From JAAFHB01 sp038236995 (lineage in GTDB: Bacteria > Bacteroidota > Bacteroidia > Bacteroidales > Prolixibacteraceae): a stretch of DNA of 64,000 nucleotides. Below are positions 18,049-26,405 of the stretch, piece by piece. The stretch lies in the NCBI GenBank assembly GCA_038236995.1, contig JBBRZE010000009.1, positions 1 to 64,000 on the forward strand, written 5' to 3'. The stretch's first letter is position 1. Every line of letters starts with the position of its first letter. The notes beneath the pieces are model-generated. The model ran no database searches. It was not told the DNA's origin and was given only the letters and a program-made list of their open reading frames with translations. The position numbers were made by a program, and so were the translations under genes.

Positions 18049-18076
18049 CAAATGTATCAATTTAAACAATTCACAA
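18049..18076 (-). promoter_or_regulatory. Predicted promoter of the nuo operon
   Basis: On the minus strand TACATTTG (plus-strand 18049-18056) matches TAnnTTTG, with a TTG (18074-18076) 17 bases upstream as a weak -33 element. The predicted start near 18042 gives a leader of about 64 bases before nuoA. Confidence 0.45.
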
Positions 18077-18213
18077 TTCCCTTTAATTTACTTTTTTTAG
18101 CAATCCCGCCAATTACCCGCTATTTATACTCAATATAAATTTGAAAAATAAGCGTAGAATATGCTTATAATAAAATACATACACACATACAGTTTAATAA
18201 ATACGATCAAAGC

Positions 18214-19026
18214 TTAACCACAAAAGGTATAGAAATCCACCTGGGAATTAACGCACATCACAGAAAGCTCTTCCGACTTACTAATAACTTTTCTTTCAGT
18301 CAGTCCAAGCATCGTATCCACAATTGTTGGTTTAAAACTCGCAGAAATGATCAACATTGCCGATTTCAGTCCAAGCGCATGATGAAGCGCAGATTTTTGT
18401 AATTTCCACGTTGGCGAATGACTTTCAACTATCTGAAAAGGGAACCTAAACTTTCCGTAAAGTCTTTTAATGGAAAAGATATTTCGCGTCACGACTTCCT
18501 GATCGGCTTTCCAACCTTCGTCAGCAATAAAAATATCAATCATCGCATTGTTATGTCGGCCCAGGTAACTGGCCCATAAAGCAAGGTCCTTGCATTTTTT
18601 CATATAGCCGACTGGTACAACGATTCGTTTGTAGATCTCTGTAAGATTTGTTTTCGCAGAAATAAACAAAAAAGGAAATGCTGCATATTCCAAAACGGGC
18701 AATAGCTGTGGAACAGATACCTTATGCGCTACAAGGACTAAGCACTCATATAACTCAGCCAATTGTGTCAGGCTGATTTTAATACTCTGATCTTTCACAA
18801 AATATTTAACAGGTAACGTCAACATCAATGGTGATATTTTTGAAGCCACTCCCCGGAGGCGGGCTTCAGCGATCTCACTATTTTCATGAAGTTTTTTGTC
18901 CAGCAGGTGAAAAAGACAAAGTTCTTTCCGAAGCGTTATTGCAATCATCATTCCATGTAAAATTGCATCGTCCATTCCCTCCGAAAAATTGCACCAGACA
19001 AATATCTTCTGTTCTCCGTTTTCCAT
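18214..19026 (-). CDS. UspA-like (universal stress protein family) protein, divergent
   Basis: 270 residues with the outline of two Usp-like alpha/beta halves: residues 1-140 (KIFVWCNFSEGMDDAILHGM, then a CLFHLL strand) and about 141-270 (IYKRIVVPVGYMKKCKDLAL). The ATP-binding G-x2-G-x9-G(S/T) motif of nucleotide-binding Usps is not evident, so it may not bind ATP. It stands upstream of nuoA on the same strand but 235 bases away, beyond the nuo promoter. The family call is moderate; no specific function can be inferred. Confidence 0.5.
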   Translation of the reverse strand: MENGEQKIFVWCNFSEGMDDAILHGMMIAITLRKELCLFHLLDKKLHENSEIAEARLRGVASKISPLMLTLPVKYFVKDQSIKISLTQLAELYECLVLVAHKVSVPQLLPVLEYAAFPFLFISAKTNLTEIYKRIVVPVGYMKKCKDLALWASYLGRHNNAMIDIFIADEGWKADQEVVTRNIFSIKRLYGKFRFPFQIVESHSPTWKLQKSALHHALGLKSAMLIISASFKPTIVDTMLGLTERKVISKSEELSVMCVNSQVDFYTFCG

Positions 19027-19269
19027 CGCCCAAAATTAGAAAATAAAAGAAGGCAATTTGATAATTTGTCAATGCGGCAATAATTCGCGGCAATGAAGTG
19101 GGCCGATTATCTATAACCATGGGTGACCGATTGCAAAGCGTTTGATCCCGACAGGATCTTTCCGGCTGTTTATTCTTTCATTTTTCTTCTTGTAGTTGAT
19201 TCTTCTCATTTGTAATTGTCTAATTTTCCAGTACGTTTGATTTCGGAAAAACTAATCGGATAGAGAATC

Positions 19270-21330
19270 ATGTTAAACAGACAATTACTGGCTCCAGAAA
19301 GCATCGTCGTCATTGGAGCATCCAATAATATTACCAAACCCGGAGGTAAAATCCTTAAAAACCTGATCGAACACGAATACAAAGGACAGCTGTTTGCTTT
19401 TAATCCCAATGATTCCAATGTACAGGGCGTCAAAACGTTTAATACATTTGATGAATTGCCTGATATTGATCTGGCTATACTTGCTATCCCGGCTAAAAGT
19501 TGTCCCGAAATGGTCGAAAAACTTGCAGTACAAAAGAATGTGCGCGCATTTATCGTGATTTCGGGTGGATTTAGCGAAATGGGGCCGGAAGGTGAAATCC
19601 TCGAAAAACAAATGACTGCCAGTGTAAATAAAACTGGTGGATGTTTGATCGGACCCAATTGCATCGGAATGCTTACACCAAACTATGCAGGTGTATTTAC
19701 AACCCCAATCCCCAAGCTCGAATCGTGTGGTTGTGATTTTGTATCCGGTTCGGGTGCAACGGCTGTATTTATCATGGAATCTGCGATCCCGAAAGGATTG
19801 CACTTCTCGCGTGTGATCTCTGTGGGGAATTCTGCTCAGATTGGCGTTGAAGAAGTGCTTGAATACTGGAACCAGAATGATGAAGAGGAATCGTTTTCGC
19901 GCATCAAACTATTATATATTGAATCAATAGCCAATCCTGATAAATTCCTTTACCATGCTCGGTCACTCGTAAACAAAGGTTTCAGATTGGCAGCAATCAA
20001 AGCGGGCAGTTCGCAGGCAGGAAGTCGTGCAGCCTCATCGCATACAGGTGCTTTGGCTAATTCAGACTCGGCAGTTGAAGCCCTTTTTCGTAAAGCGGGT
20101 ATAGTGAGATGTTACGGAAGGGAAGAACTGACCACGGTTGCCGGTATTTTTATGAACAAGAAGCTCGAGGGGAAAAACATGGCCATCATCACCCATGCAG
20201 GAGGTCCGGCGGTGATGCTGACCGATGCACTCGAAGCCGGCGGATTGAACATTCCGCATCTTGCTGATTCTGTTGCAAAAGATCTGCTCCGGAAAAAACT
20301 GTTTGCAGGTTCATCAGTCGAAAATCCTGTCGATTTCCTGGCTACCGGAACAGCTGAACAATTAGGTGAGATCATTGATGCATGCGAAAATGATTTCAAA
20401 GAAATAGACGGAATGGCGGTTATCTTCGGCAGTCCGGGTCTGACTTCGGTTAAAGATGTTTATGAAGTACTCAATCAAAAGATGAAAACCTGCAAAAAGC
20501 CAATCTACCCGATTTTACCTTCCGTGATGAATGTGAAAAAGGATCTGGCTTACTTTTTATCACATGGAAATGTGAACTTTCCGGATGAAGTGTTGCTTGG
20601 AAGGGCATTAACACGCGTTTACCGTACTCCTGCCCCATCGGATGAAAGTATCATGCTTGAAGGTGTTGATGTTCCCAGAATAAGACGAATCATCGAAAGT
20701 TGTGAAACAGGACAGCTGCCTCCTGATAAAATCCATGCTTTATTGAGTGCCGCTTCCATCCCCTATGTTAAAGAAAAAATTGTCACTACAGAGGAAGAAG
20801 CTGTTGTAGCAGCTCGTGAGATTGGATTTCCATTGGTTATGAAGGTGGTGGGGCCGATACATAAGACAGACGTGGGTGGTGTTTCGCTCAATATCCGTTC
20901 TGACGAATCTGTACGACTGGAATTCAACCGGATGATGACGATTCCTGAAACAACAGCTGTGCTGATTGCTGAGCAGGCACAAGGCACAGAATTGTTTTTA
21001 GGTGCCAAATATGAACCCAAATTCGGACATGTGATTCTTTGCGGGATCGGGGGGATTTTTGTGGAGGTATTCAAAGATGTTACATCTGGACTTGCCCCGC
21101 TATCGTTTGATGAAGCTCTATCGATGATCCGGAACTTAAGGGCCTACCCGATCATCAAAGGTTACAGGGGAAATCCTGGTGTTAACCGCACAAAATTTGC
21201 TGAAATCATAGTCCGATTATCATCTATGCTCCGGTTCGCGACTGAAATTAAGGAGATGGACATTAACCCGTTATTGGGTAGCGGGAATAAAATAGTTGCA
21301 GTGGATGCGCGGATTACGATTGAGAAGTGA
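19270..21330 (+). CDS. ADP-forming acyl-CoA (acetate-CoA) ligase, alpha-beta fusion
   Basis: 686 residues. Residues about 5-130 form the CoA-binding Rossmann domain (SIVVIGASNN), about 145-450 the succinyl-CoA-synthetase-like domains with the phospho-accepting His258 in SRAASSHTGAL, and about 470-686 an ATP-grasp domain (FPLVMKVVGPIHKTDVGGV, IEQ/AEQA segments, EMDINPL). This order is that of fused ADP-forming acetyl-CoA synthetases, which convert acyl-CoA, ADP and phosphate to acid and ATP. Acetate is the likely substrate, but other short acyl groups are possible. It is monocistronic, with a terminator at 21427-21454. Confidence 0.93.
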   Translation: MLNRQLLAPESIVVIGASNNITKPGGKILKNLIEHEYKGQLFAFNPNDSNVQGVKTFNTFDELPDIDLAILAIPAKSCPEMVEKLAVQKNVRAFIVISGGFSEMGPEGEILEKQMTASVNKTGGCLIGPNCIGMLTPNYAGVFTTPIPKLESCGCDFVSGSGATAVFIMESAIPKGLHFSRVISVGNSAQIGVEEVLEYWNQNDEEESFSRIKLLYIESIANPDKFLYHARSLVNKGFRLAAIKAGSSQAGSRAASSHTGALANSDSAVEALFRKAGIVRCYGREELTTVAGIFMNKKLEGKNMAIITHAGGPAVMLTDALEAGGLNIPHLADSVAKDLLRKKLFAGSSVENPVDFLATGTAEQLGEIIDACENDFKEIDGMAVIFGSPGLTSVKDVYEVLNQKMKTCKKPIYPILPSVMNVKKDLAYFLSHGNVNFPDEVLLGRALTRVYRTPAPSDESIMLEGVDVPRIRRIIESCETGQLPPDKIHALLSAASIPYVKEKIVTTEEEAVVAAREIGFPLVMKVVGPIHKTDVGGVSLNIRSDESVRLEFNRMMTIPETTAVLIAEQAQGTELFLGAKYEPKFGHVILCGIGGIFVEVFKDVTSGLAPLSFDEALSMIRNLRAYPIIKGYRGNPGVNRTKFAEIIVRLSSMLRFATEIKEMDINPLLGSGNKIVAVDARITIEK

Positions 21331-21426
21331 GATATTTAGAAATATCTTCCTGTTATATTTAAATTGTTTTGGAACTGAAAATCAATTTTTCAGGGACGAT
21401 TTATATTCTTTCCATAAACAAGCAGA

Positions 21427-21454
21427 AGTGATCTTCTATATTTAAAAGATCACT
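21427..21454 (+). terminator. Rho-independent terminator after the acyl-CoA ligase gene
   Basis: A 9-bp stem AGTGATCTT / AAGATCACT (21427-21435, 21446-21454) with a 10-base loop, followed by CCTGTTTTT. It lies about 95 bases past the stop and faces the minus-strand gene that ends at 21496. Confidence 0.7.
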
Positions 21455-21495
21455 CCTGTTTTTATATTTCTGTCATTATACTTCTGCCTGCAATC

Positions 21496-22248
21496 TTATG
21501 CCGATTCACTTTCTTTCACTGACTCCTCTTCAGCAATATCTTTTCCATTCGGGGTCAATGCATGGTATTTACTTCGAAGTTCGTCCATACTTTTAAAGAG
21601 CGAAAGAACCGATTCTGATGGGGTAAAATTAGCGGCCTGTTCAATAGCCCTGCAAAATTCTGTGTAGGAATCACAAAGAGTACTTTTTTGCGCTGTGGCC
21701 GATTCATCCGGAAGATCAGCACTCTCACCCATACGAAGTATATACATCTCATCATAAGCTTTGTTAGAGATTTCAAGCTCAGAAAGCATCATATCGATAC
21801 CAATATTTAATGCGGCTGTTTGTATATCACTCTTGCCACTATACTTTTCAAACATTTCATCTAAAAGTGCGGTTTCTGTATTCAATGGTTTGGTCTCCAG
21901 ATCCCAGTATGGCTTAAAAAAATACTCGAGCGATTTGGCAAATGCTTTTTTCTTAGTGTCGCGTCCTTTAATGTGCAAAGAAATGTTTCGTTTGATTTCG
22001 CCAAAGCGGTCATTACGATCGTTGTCCGCAAGTAACAATTTTTCAGTTAATTCACTCTTTCGCTGTTTCTTCACAACTTGCTGATACTTTTCAAAATCGG
22101 AGATCAGTTGCTTTAAGGTTGCAACGCATAAGTCGCTTAAATTAGATTTTACTGCAGCCGCAGAAAAAAGTGTGGATTTAACCAATCCAAATAGATTCTC
22201 AACCGATAAACGGGAGATGTACAAAGTGGAAAATGCTAACTTTTTCAT
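21496..22248 (-). CDS. DUF6261-like hypothetical protein
   Basis: About 250 residues, mostly helical and charged, with no signal peptide or catalytic motif. The N-terminus MKKLAFSTLYISRLSVENLF resembles DUF6261-type proteins, common in Bacteroidota and of unknown function; the assignment is tentative. The frame stays open upstream to a TTG at 22500 through a 42-bp repeat array, but I chose the ATG at 22246-22248 because AAAGGTG lies 6-12 bases upstream and the family starts here. The C-terminus is acidic (EEESVKESESA). Confidence 0.65.
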   Translation of the reverse strand: MKKLAFSTLYISRLSVENLFGLVKSTLFSAAAVKSNLSDLCVATLKQLISDFEKYQQVVKKQRKSELTEKLLLADNDRNDRFGEIKRNISLHIKGRDTKKKAFAKSLEYFFKPYWDLETKPLNTETALLDEMFEKYSGKSDIQTAALNIGIDMMLSELEISNKAYDEMYILRMGESADLPDESATAQKSTLCDSYTEFCRAIEQAANFTPSESVLSLFKSMDELRSKYHALTPNGKDIAEEESVKESESA

Positions 22249-22403
22249 AAAATTCACCTTTAAAGAATTAATATTCATGTTAAAAACAAAAAATTTCTTT
22301 AAACGCTTTTCAAGCAAACATGGCATTTGCAACAGGTAAAATTTCTGTAATTGTCCGGTTATGGTCTCTAATTTTTGTATGCGGGACCAAAACTCAACTG
22401 AAC

Positions 22404-22606
22404 GGATCTTTAACAATTGTTTGCAGCATGAAAAATTATCCGCCGGATCAAAATACAATTGTTCATGATATAAAATATCGACCAGTGGAACCTTAAACAA
22501 TTGTTAGTGATATAAAAAGTCTTCTTCCGGAATCTCAAACAATTGTTTGTGACATAAAAAGTCGTCCGGCGGAACTTTAAACAATTGTTCGTGATATAAA
22601 AAGCCG
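22404..22606. repeat. 42-bp tandem repeat array, about five units, 14-codon period
   Basis: The core ACAATTGTT recurs at 22413, 22455, 22497, 22539 and 22581, exactly 42 bases apart. Units also share GTGATATAAAAAGTC and CCGGNGGAAC. On the minus strand the units read in one frame as 14-residue repeats such as FLYHEQLFKVPPDD, with conservative replacements, but one unit has TAA in place of GAA. The frame continues into the sequence upstream of the DUF6261-like gene. No spacers, so not CRISPR. Confidence 0.95.
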
Positions 22607-22956
22607 ATTTCTCAAATCTTTGAAATCAGTTTGACATATCAATGACTTCCAACCCGGAATTTTTACGATTGGTGAAAACCGTGCGATTATTTGCCTGAAT
22701 AACCATCCTATATTAAAGAACGATGCAAACAGATGAAAATGCGGAATGCCGTTATTAAGAGTAGTCTATGAATGAGAATAGCAGATAAAAATACCTAAAA
22801 TATTTTACATTTGAAGTAATTTGAGGAAATATTTTAAGATAATTTGAAATCTAATTAGTTGATCGTACAATTGGCTGTCGGGATTGATAAATTTGAAATG
22901 ATTTCATACCAGTTCTTTAATATTTCAGCCAGAATGAGAATGAATTCATATTACAT
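22607..22956. other. Intergenic stretch between repeat array and DUF4395 gene
   Basis: About 350 A+T-rich bases. I find no reading frame with family-like features, no hairpin with a T-run and no RNA motif. The right end leads into the promoter box at 22957. Confidence 0.5.
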
Positions 22957-22964
22957 TACTTTTG
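22957..22964 (+). promoter_or_regulatory. -7 promoter box of the DUF4395 gene
   Basis: TACTTTTG matches TAnnTTTG; the predicted transcription start is about 22971, 36 bases before the chosen ATG at 23007. No good -33 element is seen. Confidence 0.4.
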
Positions 22965-23006
22965 CGCTTAATAACAGAAAAAATAAACAACACGAAAACC
23001 AATCAA

Positions 23007-23537
23007 ATGTCAATAGTTAGTTTTGGAAAATATGTTGATGGCATCAATTATAAAGTACTGAATGAACGTCAGGTTAGAGGAAGTTCAGGTATCATGTTTT
23101 TGTTTGGACTCGCCGCCTTGATCAATGGGTTTTCGGGAAACTATTCAGTAATTCCCTATATCAGCGGATTTTTATTGTTCTCTTTTTTAGTTGCTGTATT
23201 AATTAATCCGAAGTATTCACCAACAATGCTGCTCGCATCCGTTTTTGTGCGTAAACAAACGCCATTATATATTGGTGCTGTTCAAAAGCGGTTCGCCTGG
23301 AGTTTGGGAATTGCTTTATCGGCTTCAATTTTTGTGTTGTCTTTCTTCCTTTTAGCAGATGCAGCCTATTTTGAACCTCTATGCAGGCTATGCTTTCTAT
23401 GTTTGATTCTTCTATACCTGGAAACAGCATTTGGAATTTGTGTTGGATGTAAATTATACTTCCTATCTATTAAAATGAAATTATTGAAAGAGCCGGCAGT
23501 AAGACCGAATTGCATGGGAGATGCATGTGAGGTTTAG
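23007..23537 (+). CDS. DUF4395 membrane protein
   Basis: 176 residues. The DUF4395 pattern is recognisable: VLNERQVRGSSGIMFLFGLA near the start, four hydrophobic segments, and the C-terminal cysteine-containing tail PNCMGDACEV. The function is unknown. The frame extends to a TTG at 22962, which overlaps the predicted promoter box, so I chose the ATG at 23007-23009. Four cysteines in the third and fourth spans (CRLCFLC, CVGC) may bind metal or form disulfides. Confidence 0.75.
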   Translation: MSIVSFGKYVDGINYKVLNERQVRGSSGIMFLFGLAALINGFSGNYSVIPYISGFLLFSFLVAVLINPKYSPTMLLASVFVRKQTPLYIGAVQKRFAWSLGIALSASIFVLSFFLLADAAYFEPLCRLCFLCLILLYLETAFGICVGCKLYFLSIKMKLLKEPAVRPNCMGDACEV

Positions 23538-23769
23538 GCCTATAGATAATTTATTCCACAATGTAAGTTAATTTGAATGCCATGCATTAGGCATTTACTG
23601 CTTTTATAAGGGTACAATCCATTTCATTAAATTCGGAATCAGACTATTTGAAATTCGCAAGCCCCCTTACCCCACTAACAGGTAATTGCAGTATTATTCT
23701 GAAATTATCACACGAATAAGTGAGAGATAAGGCAGACATTGCATTAATGATTATAAAAAATAACATCAA

Positions 23770-23799
23770 AAAAAGGGAGCCGATTAAAGCTCCCTTTTT
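23770..23799 (-). terminator. Rho-independent terminator after the TPR lipoprotein gene
   Basis: An 11-bp stem AAAAAGGGAGC / GCTCCCTTTTT (23770-23780, 23789-23799) with an 8-base loop and an A/T tract on each side. It lies 22 bases past the stop of the minus-strand gene that ends at 23822. Confidence 0.85.
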
Positions 23800-23821
23800 A
23801 TATATCCGTTTGATTGATCAG

Positions 23822-25579
23822 TTATTTCACGATCAATTTAAAGTTCTCATCTTCGAAAAACTTCGCGAATTCAAGGTCTGTCCGGGCCAATTCCTTATAG
23901 GCTCCATCCTTTTTGATCGCATTGGCAAGATTTTCGTACATCATACTTGTCTTGGCCGTACGGGCACCAACAATTGCTTTCAAATAAGAAATACGTCCTG
24001 ATTGGATAGGAGCGGCATCTAAAGTGCGCAATGCGCCATTGTTGTCATTGTTCAGCAACTGCGCCAAAGCACGGTTAGCAGGGCTCTTTGTTTCGTCGTT
24101 AAAGTATTTTGTTGCAGTTTCATATTGTCCCTGCATAATTTTAACGATTCCAAGGTTATCGTTGACTTCATTTCCAGCTCCGGTTGCACCACCAAAAAGT
24201 TCTTCCGCTTTGGCAAGGTTGTTCTTTTTGAGTTCAACACATCCAAGGTTATTCTGAACAATTGGGTTCTTAGGATCAAGCTTATCTGCTTTTTCAAAAT
24301 TAACAGCAGCATTGTCAACATCAGCAAGTTCAAGAAGAACACTTCCAAGGTTGTTATAACCTCTCCAGTCGTCACTATATACCTTTGTAAAGTTGGTATA
24401 AATTGTTTTTTGAACCTGTGGATCATTTGTCAATGTAGCGGCATAAAGCAACTCAGCCTGATTCAGTTTCGATGGATCGTTGATTGCAAGCGCACTGATT
24501 TCTGCATCTGTGCGTCCTACTAAATCAACAGACGCCGTGATTTTTGAACGACGAAGTTTTGGTAAGATCTCGGTGGCAACAGCTGAAAATGCAGAAGAGA
24601 GATTTTTGATCTCACGTTCGCGAACTTCAGGATCACTATACATCGAAAGTACACGTAAAATCAACTCTTTATCCTGAATTGTTGATTTTTCCATCAGTTC
24701 TTTAAAACCATCCCAATCTTCGGGAGTATATTTTGTAGTAAGATCTGTATTTATTTTATTTTTGTTCAAATCCTTTTCAACTACTTTGGCAGCTGAACCT
24801 TCACGTTTCTCTGACAGTTTTGTATTGAGGTCTAATTTACCATCTGGTGAAGCATAAGCAGAAACTTCAACACCTTTCAACTCTTTGCGGTCGGCTTTGT
24901 AAGCGTCAGCAATGTATTGACTTAATTCTTTGATCTCTTCTTTCGACATTTCCTGCCCGCGTACTTCAGAACTATTAATTAAATAGATAAGGTCTGCAAC
25001 ATACTTTTCAGGTACAATTCTTTGGAATTTGTCAATTGAAGCATCGTAAACACCTGTTGTGTTTTTGCTTTTCTGATATCCAATAATCGAGAACGGACTG
25101 TTATCTACAAGTGTAGAAGTGGCAATAACACCATTGGCCAATTTAATCGGATCGAAATCGAGCGATTTGCGTCCTTTTGATGCACGGATTTTTAATACGA
25201 GTTCCGATTTACGCATAGCATATTCAAAAGGAATAGACCCTTTGTAAGTAACACTACCGCCATCATTATAGCTAATCACTTTGTTATTGGCTTTCACCTT
25301 TTCACCTTGAAGGAAGAACGGCTCATAGAACTTCTCACCTTCGGGAGTTACAATAACTGGCGTTGCAACAAAGGATGCTTTTTTCAGAAAATATTTTTCA
25401 GGAATACGACCCTGCAATACAATATCTACTGTACCATTGTTCGTTTCAAGCGTTTCTGGTACCACCGAATAACTCATTTTCCCGGCATCCTTTTTCATTT
25501 TTTTTAGGGAAGCGCAGCCAGTTAAAACAGCTATGCCCAAAATGAATAAAACCAAATAATTGAATTTAAAACTTCTCAT
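23822..25579 (-). CDS. OmpA-like/TPR outer-membrane-associated lipoprotein
   Basis: 585 residues. The signal peptide ends in a lipobox LTGC (Cys21), so it is a predicted lipoprotein. Residues about 40-200 form a beta-rich domain; about 235-300 resemble an OmpA-type periplasmic segment (LKGVEVSAYASPDGKLDLN followed by LSEKREGSAAKVV); the C-terminal half contains TPR-like repeats (GYNNLGSVLLELADVDNAA, NNLGCVELKKNNLAKAEELF). Related proteins are common in Bacteroidota envelopes; a scaffold role between peptidoglycan and outer membrane is inference. It is monocistronic, with a terminator after it and a promoter box at 25629. Confidence 0.85.
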   Translation of the reverse strand: MRSFKFNYLVLFILGIAVLTGCASLKKMKKDAGKMSYSVVPETLETNNGTVDIVLQGRIPEKYFLKKASFVATPVIVTPEGEKFYEPFFLQGEKVKANNKVISYNDGGSVTYKGSIPFEYAMRKSELVLKIRASKGRKSLDFDPIKLANGVIATSTLVDNSPFSIIGYQKSKNTTGVYDASIDKFQRIVPEKYVADLIYLINSSEVRGQEMSKEEIKELSQYIADAYKADRKELKGVEVSAYASPDGKLDLNTKLSEKREGSAAKVVEKDLNKNKINTDLTTKYTPEDWDGFKELMEKSTIQDKELILRVLSMYSDPEVREREIKNLSSAFSAVATEILPKLRRSKITASVDLVGRTDAEISALAINDPSKLNQAELLYAATLTNDPQVQKTIYTNFTKVYSDDWRGYNNLGSVLLELADVDNAAVNFEKADKLDPKNPIVQNNLGCVELKKNNLAKAEELFGGATGAGNEVNDNLGIVKIMQGQYETATKYFNDETKSPANRALAQLLNNDNNGALRTLDAAPIQSGRISYLKAIVGARTAKTSMMYENLANAIKKDGAYKELARTDLEFAKFFEDENFKLIVK

Positions 25580-25628
25580 TATTCTAATCTATTGATAAAT
25601 TAATTGACAGTTTTTATTGCTAAACACG

Positions 25629-25636
25629 CAAAACTA
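25629..25636 (-). promoter_or_regulatory. -7 promoter box of the TPR lipoprotein gene
   Basis: The minus strand reads TAGTTTTG, a perfect TAnnTTTG, with the predicted start about 43 bases before the ATG at 25579. No clear -33 element. Confidence 0.4.
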
Positions 25637-25674
25637 CTATCTTTTAACGTTACAGAAAAACGATTTAAGCTATT

Positions 25675-26316
25675 TTAACCGTTTAAAATCTCACGACTGA
25701 CACCACTTGAATACGTTTTTTCAAATATTAATTCTTTAATAAGCTGATAATGGGTCTCATTCTTAACAAAATCAACATTTGTTGTGTCAATGATCAATAC
25801 AGGGAAATCGTTTTGCTGTGAGAAGAAATTAAAATAGCCCTCTTTTATCGTCCTTAGATAGTCTGATTCTATCGATTGTTCGTAATCGCGTCCCCGCAAA
25901 CGAATATTTTCGATGAGCTTACCTTCCGGAATATGCAGATAAACATACAAATCGGGCTTTGGCAAGCGCTCGTAAATGATATCAAAAAATTTCCGGTAAA
26001 GGTTATATTCGTCCGGAGCAAGTGTGTTTTGTGCAAAAATCAACGATTTCATAAAATAGTAATCCATGATTGTCAGCTTGTGAAAAAGATCACGACTTGC
26101 TAGATCATTTTTTAACTGTGAATAACGCTCAGCCAAAAAGGAGAGCTCGAGCGGAAATGAATATTTTGCCGGGTCGCTGTAAAACTTTGGAAGAAACGGA
26201 TTGTCGGAGAATCCTTCAAGAATTAGCCGGCTGTCTAAATCAGCACTCAACATGGTTGCCAGGGTTGTCTTACCTGCTCCAATATTACCCTCAATCACAA
26301 GATAATCAATACTCAT
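25675..26316 (-). CDS. Deoxynucleoside kinase (dGK/dAK type)
   Basis: 213 residues. P-loop GNIGAGKTT near residue 10; EGFSDNPFLPKFY, a base/sugar-binding segment with the catalytic acidic residue; LSFLAERYSQL; and the LID-like IRLRGRDYEQSI. It phosphorylates purine (or other) deoxynucleosides for salvage. The exact base preference cannot be fixed from sequence. It lies downstream of pnp on the same strand, but a terminator at 26367-26393 separates them. Confidence 0.9.
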   Translation of the reverse strand: MSIDYLVIEGNIGAGKTTLATMLSADLDSRLILEGFSDNPFLPKFYSDPAKYSFPLELSFLAERYSQLKNDLASRDLFHKLTIMDYYFMKSLIFAQNTLAPDEYNLYRKFFDIIYERLPKPDLYVYLHIPEGKLIENIRLRGRDYEQSIESDYLRTIKEGYFNFFSQQNDFPVLIIDTTNVDFVKNETHYQLIKELIFEKTYSSGVSREILNG

Positions 26317-26366
26317 AAAATGCTTTTCTATCAGTGTCGAATATACAACAAAATGACGGGAACAAA

Positions 26367-26393
26367 AAAATGCCCGGATTATCCGGGCATTTT
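26367..26393 (-). terminator. Rho-independent terminator after pnp
   Basis: An 11-bp stem AAAATGCCCGG / CCGGGCATTTT with a 5-base loop, followed on the minus strand by further T residues. It is 13 bases past the pnp stop. Confidence 0.9.
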
Positions 26394-26405
26394 AAAAACT
26401 ATCTT

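Noticed and set aside
19206..19803. Long minus-strand frames opposite the acyl-CoA ligase gene
   Set aside because: Shadows of a strongly recognised plus-strand gene, with no family features of their own.
22249..22500. N-terminal extension of the DUF6261-like gene from a TTG
   Set aside because: It would translate the tandem repeat; a normal ATG with a good ribosome-binding site is found at 22248.
22404..22606. CRISPR array
   Set aside because: The 42-base units abut each other with similar sequence throughout; there are no spacers or cas genes.
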